Origin: Pisolithus tinctorius
Taxonomy: Eukaryota; Basidiomycota; Agaricomycetes; Boletales; Pisolithaceae
DNA length: 64,000 nt
Direction of reading: 5' to 3'
Assembly (NCBI GenBank): GCA_024663395.1
Contig: JANFAH010000095.1
Span: 62,001-126,000, forward strand
Under the pieces are notes generated by a model, which saw only the letters and a list, made by a program, of their open reading frames with translations, ran no database searches and was not told where the DNA came from. How positions within the stretch are numbered: the first letter of the stretch is position 1; every line of letters starts with the position of its first letter. The position numbers were made by a program, and so were the translations under genes. Positions 57,099-64,000 of this stretch are shown one piece after another.

Positions 57099-58937
57099 AT
57101 GGAGGACGAAGTTGAGATTATTGGCGAAAAAAGCAGGTCAGCGTAAGTATCTTTACTTTCTGTTCATGAAATGATATTCCTGATACCTTTTTGACCTAAG
57201 AGCCGGGAACGATGATATCTGCCAATTGTGCAGTTCAAACCTGCGGGACATGAGTCTGGAACAACGAGACCAACACTACGAGGATCATCGCACATCCACA
57301 AAGAGTAACGTGAACCAAAATTCATTTTAACCACTTCTCTGATAGAATCCTATTATTCCACACAGAGCCAATCTTAATCAACAAGCGCAGATCATCACGG
57401 AAGCATACGGCTTCCCCATTGCCTAGCAAACCTCGGTCATGTGTTTTGCCATGCCTGACGAAGAGAACAGAGGAGGAGTTCTGGTACCCGACGCTTTCTG
57501 AGCCACCCCCAGTAAATTATACTCCAGGTATGTGACATCATTGTCGTCCGAGAAATAGCCCCTGAATAGTGAGAACGACAGGGTTGTTGTCCATTCTGAA
57601 GGAAGCATTGAAGAAATCTAATCACAAGGGTTTTACCGATCGGGCTGTGTTATGCTACGAACGGACTCCCTACATAGCTGTTGCGTTTGACCGGGGTTGG
57701 GGTTGTGGGCACGTCAGATGATTGTGCATTAGTAAAACGCCCGCTAACCAGACGCGTTTTAGCTACCGAAACTTCCTCATGGCTTGTGCGGCCCTAATGG
57801 ATCAAAAAATCCAACCATCGTATCTTGGCTACCTTAACAATCCTATACCTCCCGGAGTCCGTAACCTGCAACAGTGGATAGAAGACGCTTGGGAACAAGG
57901 TTGGTAATCGATTTTTCTACCACTCGCTGATACTGAATCCCTTCAGGCTATGACGAGATTGGTGCTAAGCAACTGGGTGGTGAGCTTGTAGGAACCCAGA
58001 AATTCATAGGCACTGCAGGTAAGAGCAGCAAGTTGATGACGGAAATGATAACATTCTGACGTGTACATGGTAGATATGTATGCTGCACTCAGTTTTCGCG
58101 GGATACCGTAAGGTGAACGTCTCCGGTAATGACTGTCTTCTAACGTTCTTCAGCTGTACACTGGTGGATTTTGATCTCACGTCCAGCAAAGGCCAGCTTT
58201 CTTCGTACCGTAGGTTTCTCAGCATTCTGACCTCCTTGTACAGGGTTGTGCCCCTTGACGCATTGGGTTGTGGAGTACTTTTCTGGTCCGGTTAAGAAGC
58301 AAGGCACAGTCAACGATGTGCTCCGAGGTGCTTCACCAGTTATCACTACAGAGAAGATGCCAATTATCCTACAATACAAAGGTCATTCAGTCACTATTGT
58401 TGGATACGAGGTTCAATCAAAGTCGAAGGAGGTCAATCTTCTCGTATTTGATCCATCGGGGTAAACTCTTTCTGCTCCTATAGATGCCAATTAATCAGAG
58501 TTCCTCCAGTTCGATCCCCGAAGACGCTCGTAGGGCTGCATTGGCCGGCCCACGTAGTGTGACCTGGGGGACGCCATCATCCAAATTTTCACGAACACTG
58601 CAAGCTGGACAGCGGAAGTTTCAAATCGGTCCATCAAGGAAACGTGCTCGTTTTGATCCGGATGTACAGAGTGCTATCGTCATTTCTGACTCAGATGACG
58701 AAGAGAAGGCGAGGAAAGAAGACGGTGACTTGACCCTCCACGCCGGGAACACCATCGGGGCATTCCGGTGGACAAAGTCAAATTTGCAGTAAGCGCCATT
58801 AACATTTGTTCTTTGCGTGAGTTTTCTTAGTCACCGCTTTCAGGAAGCGCAAGGAGTTCCAGCTTCTTTACTTCCCGATGGAGGAGCCCTTGTCTCAGCA
58901 GGAGCGCAGGAAACGCAAGGTCGTTTATACAGTGTAA
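57099..58937 (+). CDS. C78-family cysteine peptidase with N-terminal zinc finger (ZUP1/ZUFSP-like)
   Basis: Start MEDEVEIIGEKSRSA, then a C2H2 ubiquitin-binding-type finger DICQLCSSNLRDMSLEQRDQ-HYEDH. The peptidase part: LCYERTPYIAVAFDRGWGC, with the catalytic Cys followed by GYRNFLMACAALMDQKIQPS; then GVRNLQQWIEDAWEQG, YDEIGAKQLGGELVGTQKFI, TTEKMPIILQYKGHSVTIVG (active-site His) and NLLVFDPSG (Asp). The C-terminus is basic and Ser-rich, ending QQERRKRKVVYTV-stop. Human ZUP1 of this layout cleaves K63-linked ubiquitin; fungal members are little studied. The intron after the catalytic Cys codon (57709-57762) appears to use a GC donor. It ends 33 bp from the convergent TFB3 gene. Confidence 0.82.
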
Positions 58938-58970
58938 TGCATCATATGATCAAATATCAATGAACTACAG

Positions 58971-60111
58971 CTAAGTTGGAACTACATCATTTTTCGGTTG
59001 GAGGAATGTTGCACTCGTCAGTGAGTTCTCCGGATCAGAGAGTGGAGGCAGGAATAGGGCAGTGACTGCCGACCTCAACGCCCTTTCCCATGCTTCCTCT
59101 ACCTTGTACCCTCCAGCTTTCATAATCCCCTCCTGGTCTTGTCGGACAGCTTCACTGTACATATCGTCGTAGTGATCCAACCTTGCATACATGTCCCCAT
59201 ACGCATACCAATCATCTTGCAAAGGGACATGTGGCACATCGGGGATAGTGGTGCTTTGTGCGGCGCGCGAGCGCAGTAGCTGTGCACTACTTTTGAACGT
59301 GGTAGTAGCAGCAGCGCGAGAAGCAGCGCGTTTAGTGGCCTCAGCCCGCGACTTCGCTATGATTTCGGCAGCATCTTTGGTACTGGTTTCCAACCGGTCG
59401 ATAATCTCTCGTCGGCCCTTCTCCTTTTCTTCGCGCTCAAGTTCTTCCAACCTCCGCGCTTCCTGAGCGCGTTGTTCCCGTTCTAGTCGTTCTTGCTCTT
59501 CTTGTTGCTTCAGCTCTTGAGAATACTGCTCGTCTCGTCGTACATTAAGTTCGATAAGCGCTGCATTCTCTCTACGATATGCTTCAATCCGTGCCTCTGT
59601 TTCGGGGATGTTAACCTCGTTGATAAGGTTGAAGGCTAAGACGACAATAAGCTTAGCAGTAACCCCAGATAGTAGATGGTTTCTACGTACTGATATCCTC
59701 AACTTCCTCTAAGTAGTCGTTGTAAGAACGTAGGTCCGGGAAATCTTCCCGACGCTTGTTGAATCTTCCATCTAATTAGAGATGATGCAACTAACATGGA
59801 TTTGAAGTACCGACTCTTTGGCAATTCGCCTCCGGACTGCGACTTCCTTTTCAACCGTAAGGTCCTCGAAGGTTTGCGGCGTGAATGCCAATTTCCTGAG
59901 CACTTTTTGGCATATTGGACAGGGTGCAGGACCTAGCGTGAACAAACGATCGATGCACGATTCGCACCTATGGCACAACTAGAATTCAGCTCGTTTAAGG
60001 GATAATTTACGGCGGCCATGCTCACATCTTGTGATAGCAGGAGCTTACAAGCAACCGAAGTTTCGGGTTGAGGTATCTGTCAGATCTACAAACGGGACAC
60101 TGGTCATCCAT
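58971..60111 (-). CDS. TFB3: CDK-activating kinase assembly factor, TFIIH subunit (MAT1)
   Basis: The RING-finger subunit that holds the CDK7-cyclin H module on TFIIH. Starts MDDQCPVCRSDRYLNPKLRL (60111). The RING is spread over an intron: CPVC, then SSCYHKM / CHRCESCIDRLF and CPICQKVLRK, followed by the typical TPQTFEDLTVEKEVAVRRRI. Later exons: DGRFNKRREDFPDLRSYNDY-LEEVED, LTFNLINEVNIPETEARIEA and a long charged coiled coil (QELKQQEEQERLEREQRAQE). The C-terminal half (DMYARLDHYDDMYSEAVRQD, GGYKVEEAWERALRSAVTAL) is as in fungal Tfb3. Stop at 58971. Confidence 0.92.
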
Positions 60112-61152
60112 GGACTACAAGATGAATTAGCACCCCCGAGAAGCACGCCCTCTCGCACTGCATACTTACAAAGAATTCGGTGGTCCTTCCTGACGCATCT
60201 TTTACACCACCTCCAAAAACTGTTGTGGAAGTGCTTTGGACCTGTGGTGTATTTGATCGCGTATTGTGTGCTGAGGCTGGCGTCACTCCGCCCTTCCGCA
60301 CTGTCTTCGTCTTCCCCACTAGCCAACCTCCGACGCTCGTACGATTCGACATCATGTGCAGGAACAGCTGTGGAGCTCCATAAGGATGGCCGTCCACAAA
60401 TGTTAACGGCGAAGCTAGGACTTGTGGCAACAGCCTCCTGGTGCCTTATGTAATGGGACTATAGGGGAGAAACACTTCAAGCTTACTTCGAAGTGATCGT
60501 TTAGGCTGATGGATTTTTGGGTATATAAAAAACGGTTTCTAAGTGCGGGTCCCGTTGGAACTTGACACGGGATGCAACAGCCGTGTCGTGGGATCCAGAA
60601 CAACCCGTAAGTAGAAGACGTTGGATCAGGACTTCCGGCGGCCGTTCAACGTTCAAACCTAATCCGCGACAAGTCTGCAACTGCATTTGTTTGATTCTAG
60701 TCTACATATTACCTCGACAAGCAGTGGTTGATGCGATGAGTAAGGTGAGGCCACACGCTAAGTCCAAGTTGGTTTAGATTCTTGTACTAAATTACTTGGT
60801 GCCGTAGCAAGAGTGATAATAGTCACGTGACTCATATAGTCCCGATAAATGTGTTGGCACTTCTTAGCTCAATTGTCATCAGCGACAGCGACGGCGATCC
60901 AAGACATTCAGACTCGACCAGTGTAGGTTCTTGCCAGTGACACTTGAACAGTTCATTGGACGCATAATTTATTCGTGCGTACGGTTGGGCACACATGTTG
61001 GATACATATCTCTGACGGGTACATAGGTATACTAGCGGTTTGTCGGTCGGACACACTCGATTCTCGTCGATCGACTGTGCTTCTCTTGTTCCTCGTTGCT
61101 AACCGATTTCGTCCGTGTCTTCCTCGTTGCGCTCCTACTACGCCACATAGAC
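60112..61152. other. Region without a recognised gene, between TFB3 and the PKA-type kinase
   Basis: About 1 kb. Short frames (for example 60180-60383 and 60562-60777 plus) could be exons of a small gene but show no known domain. A TATA-like GGTATATAAAAAACGG lies at 60520-60535, ahead of the second frame. The last 200 bp, rich in C and T, are likely the 5' leader of the kinase gene. Confidence 0.4.
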
Positions 61153-62601
61153 ATGGATCAACTGGTAGCTCCGACGCCCCAACCTGCTTGTGGTGCTTCA
61201 GGGGAACAAAACGTCGATGTTCTTGGCCAGCCATGTTTCCGGCAGCCTGCGCCTATCGCTTACGACGTGCCCATGACCCCACCGATTTCTCCAGGTCATA
61301 GTGAGAATGGTAGCCGCGGTGCCTTACGTGTCGACCAGGATATGGAACCCGACTGTCAACAGGAGACACCGTGTTCTACAAGCACCGCAGCTGATTCAGG
61401 CGGTGCTCGTGACTCACTGGAGTGCTGCTTTACGCACGAGCAACACCCACCGACGCCCCCTAATAAACCCCCGCGCCTACTTGAAGACGAACCAGTTGGT
61501 CTTGCGGAACCTGGTGTACTGAAATTAAGCGACTTCGAAGTAAGGGGGACCCTGGGTAATGCTTATCATTCGGTTGTTTATTCAACTAGCTTATCATGCG
61601 CAATTAGGTACAGGAACCTTTGGGCGTGTGCTTCTAGTCCGCCTGAAAACTATAACTCCTGGGTATCACAGTATTTTCGCCATGAAAGTGCTGCGCAAGT
61701 CGGAAGTAGTTCGCCTTCGTCAAGTCGAGCATGTAAATGCCGAAAGACACATCCTCTCGCGCTTACGGCATCCATTTGTCGTAGATCTATTCGCCACTTT
61801 TCAAGATAGCTTGAACATCTACATGTTGATGTCTTACGTGCCGGGAGGGGAACTTTTCACCCACCTTCGGAGAGCCCGCAGATTCACTCCTGACGTCACT
61901 CGCTTTTATTTGGCCAACATCATACTTGCATTGAAATATCTTCACTCTTTCAACGTCATCTATCGCGACCTCAAACCCGAGAATCTTCTTCTGGATCCAT
62001 GTGGCTACCTTTGCTTAACAGACTTTGGATTTGCCAAAGTGGTGGACGATCGTACTTGGACGCTCTGTGGCACCCCCGAATACCTTGCTCCAGAGATTAT
62101 CTTGTCAGAGGGCCATGGGAAGGCTGCTGACTGGTGGGCCTGCGGGATTCTTTGCTACGAGATGCTTGTCGGGTACCCACCATTTTTTGACGAGACGCCC
62201 TACGGTATATATGACAAGATTCTCAATGGAAACGTTCACTGGCCTCGGAGCGTGGACAGGCTATCCCAGGAGCTAATACAAGCTTTCTTGCGCCCAGATC
62301 GTAGCAAACGCCTTGGGAATATGATAGGTGGGCCACAAGATGTCCTTGAACACCCGTGGTTCCGTGGCGTTGACTGGGATGCTCTTGAACGTCGCGAGAT
62401 TAAGGTTCCGATGACTTTGCCTAAAATTGCGTGGCTGATTTACTAACTGTCTTCTTTTAGGCACCAATTATTCCCCATACGACATCTCTGGACGACACCA
62501 GACACTTCCTCCACCTCCCATTCCCGTCGTTGCACGACATGCCAGGTCTTCTCGCGGAAGAGGACTCGCCACCCTCTGCACAAATCACTCCAATTCCCTG
62601 A
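61153..62601 (+). CDS. AGC kinase, cAMP-dependent protein kinase catalytic-subunit type
   Basis: N-terminal extension of about 120 residues, rich in Pro/Ser (MDQLVAPTPQPACGASGEQN), then LSDFEVRGTLG, intron 61556-61607, TGTFGRVLLVRL (glycine loop), FAMKVLRKSEVV (ATP Lys), HVNAERHILSRLRHPFVVDL, VPGGELFTHLRR, VIYRDLKPENLLLD, LTDFGFAKVVDD, TWTLCGTPEYLAPEIIL (activation-loop Thr), ADWWACGILCYEMLVGYPPF and HPWFRGVDWDALERREIK. A last intron precedes APIIPHTTSLDDTRHFLHLP and an ending ITPIP-stop. The kinase core fits PKA-C. The C-terminal tail lacks a clear FxxF hydrophobic motif, so it may be a second, divergent isoform. Confidence 0.87.
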
Positions 62602-63002
62602 TTTCTAGCCATACCATTTCCAGAGCGGATCTTCTCACCAAATCCTGATTATTGCACGGTCGTTTCTTGCCATCTAGTTTGATTTTCCTCATAAATCCTG
62701 GATACCCTATTATCCCTTCCCTCACTAACCATTTATGCTGTTACTTCCTTTGACATTGCAAACCGTCTGTGTAGCTTGATATTTCATGCTGTATCATTGT
62801 CTCCAAGTTTCGAGGCTTGGCAGTTTACACCCTCCGTTATTTTTCGCGTCTACTCGCGAGCTAGTGACATCGATGTGTAGATTATCCGAATAGCGTTTTG
62901 ATTTGTCATTGTCGATTTCAGAGGCCTTTGCACAACAAAGACAAACATGGATCCGTGTCCGGAAAAGGCAAGCGAAGTAGTAAAAGCTCATACGTTCAGC
63001 TG
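62602..63002. other. Spacer between the kinase and SSF1
   Basis: 400 bp, pyrimidine-rich, with the 3' end of the kinase and the promoter and leader of SSF1. Nothing else seen. Confidence 0.5.
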
Positions 63003-64000
63003 ATGGCCCGCAGACGAAAACACAGGACCCACCGGAAGGGTGCAAGTGCAGCTGGAATTAGTGAGGATGGGGTTCCGAAGTCATTTGTCATCAAACATGG
63101 ACAGGTTGGAACATCTCTGACCCAGCTAGTTCGTGATTTGCGAAAAGTCATGGAGCCCAACACTGCGACTCGTCTAAAGGTGAGTATGTCGGTTGCTCAT
63201 CCTGGTAGTGGAATGAAATCCCAACCTTTTTCAGGAACGAAAACGAAACAAGCTTAAAGACTTCTTCACCATGGCCCCAGTGCTCAAAGTCACGCATCTG
63301 CTCGCGTTGACACTCACCGATTTGGCACCCTCGCTGCGTCTCGTTCGCCTACCAGTCGGACCTACTTTCAGCTTCCGGGTTGAGAGATACAGCCTCATGA
63401 AAGATGTGCAGAAGATCTCAAGGTCAGCACCAAGTCAGGGTCTTGAATACCTGACAGCCCCTTTGGTATGTTGCTAATCTCGCTCGTATCTTCATATCTG
63501 AACATCCCTGTAGCTCGTCCTTGCATCTTTTCCTCCCCCATCACCCACTACACCGGCCCACCTCCCTCTCCTCATGAAAGCCTTCCAATCAATGTTCCCC
63601 CCGCTCTCGCCAAAGTCCATGTCACTCTCTGGAGCTCGTCGCATCGTCCTCATAGCCTACAATGCCGAGCGAGGCACAATTGACTTCCGGCATTACATCA
63701 TAACAGTTAAACCTTACGGTGTCTCCAAGCGCGTAAGACGCGTGCTCGAAGGCACCTCTCAAAAGTCTTCTGGATCTTCGTCAATGACTCGGGTTCTCGA
63801 CCTCGGTAATGAAAAGGACGTTGCTGACTTTCTACTCAGAAAAAAGGGTGAGCGTGGCCCCGACAGCGAGACAGGCTACGAGTCTGCTGCATCCTCTGCA
63901 TCAAGTGTCGCGGGGGATGAAGGAGATGCTGTTTCACTAGCGGGTGACTATGTAGGGAGGAATAACAAGAGGGGGCAGAAGAAGGCCATTAAGCTTAATG
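63003..64000 (+). CDS. SSF1: Brix-domain ribosome biogenesis factor SSF1 / Peter Pan (cut by the window end)
   Basis: A nucleolar factor for 60S subunit maturation. Start MARRRKHRTHRKGASAAGIS (63003), then VPKSFVIKHGQVGTSLTQLV, RDLRKVMEPNTATRLK, intron (GTGAGT at 63181), ERKRNKLKDFFTMAPVLKVT, HLLALTLTDLAPSLRLVRLP, GPTFSFRVERYSLMKDVQKI, intron (GTATGT at about 63464), then LLMKAFQSMFPPLSPKSMSL, ARRIVLIAYNAERGTIDFRH, YIITVKPYGVSKRVRRVLEG, DLGNEKDVADFLLRKKG. A Ser/Ala-rich acidic linker and basic NNKRGQKKAIKLN follow at the window end. The Brix blocks match Ssf1/PPAN closely; the C-terminus is missing. Confidence 0.92.

Overview
The window looks like nuclear DNA of a mushroom-forming basidiomycete (Agaricomycetes). 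Genes are intron-dense (introns of about 45-60 bases with GTNNGT donors and CTNAC-type branch sites) and tightly packed on both strands. Several families typical of Agaricomycetes are present: DUF6533 membrane protein, FunK1 kinase, DUF6532 protein and a Plavaka-type transposase. No rRNA, tRNA or CRISPR was recognised. All calls come from reading the sequence; no database search was run.

Layout. (1) 1-8,252: the 3' end of an EDC4-like mRNA-decapping gene faces a DUF6533 membrane-protein gene tail to tail. A segment holding the 3' halves of both has been tandemly duplicated, leaving pseudogene fragments, and one copy also carries a large inverted repeat. (2) 8,253-10,435: no convincing gene. 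(3) 10,436-11,812: BET4 (Rab geranylgeranyl transferase alpha). (4) 11,860-41,175: a nest of three transposable elements. A non-LTR retrotransposon (minus strand, 16-bp target duplication) is split by a 21.6-kb DNA transposon (Plavaka-type transposase, CATCAG terminal inverted repeats, TA duplication). That transposon is itself split by an 11.5-kb Gypsy LTR retrotransposon. Besides its transposase the DNA transposon carries a divergent accessory gene, a FunK1 kinase gene and a DUF6532 gene. (5) 41,249-64,000: a conserved housekeeping block: SYF1 (spliceosome), a DUF3445 haem-oxidoreductase-like gene, cytochrome b561-like, an ARF-GEF (Gea/GBF1), coproporphyrinogen III oxidase, proteasome alpha4, a C78 peptidase, TFB3/MAT1, a PKA-type kinase and SSF1/Peter Pan (cut by the window end).

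Removing the nest leaves BET4 and SYF1 divergent with about 100 bp between their start codons, so the retrotransposon landed in a shared promoter and everything else piled into it. Each nesting level is supported by restoration of a broken reading frame: removing the DNA transposon rejoins the retrotransposon endonuclease, and removing the Gypsy element rejoins a C2H2 zinc finger in the transposase.

The most interesting unit is the Plavaka-type transposon with its kinase and DUF6532 cargo (about 10 kb without the Gypsy element). Several inner genes carry in-frame TGA codons where an Arg CGA is expected, which suggests CpG-directed C-to-T decay.
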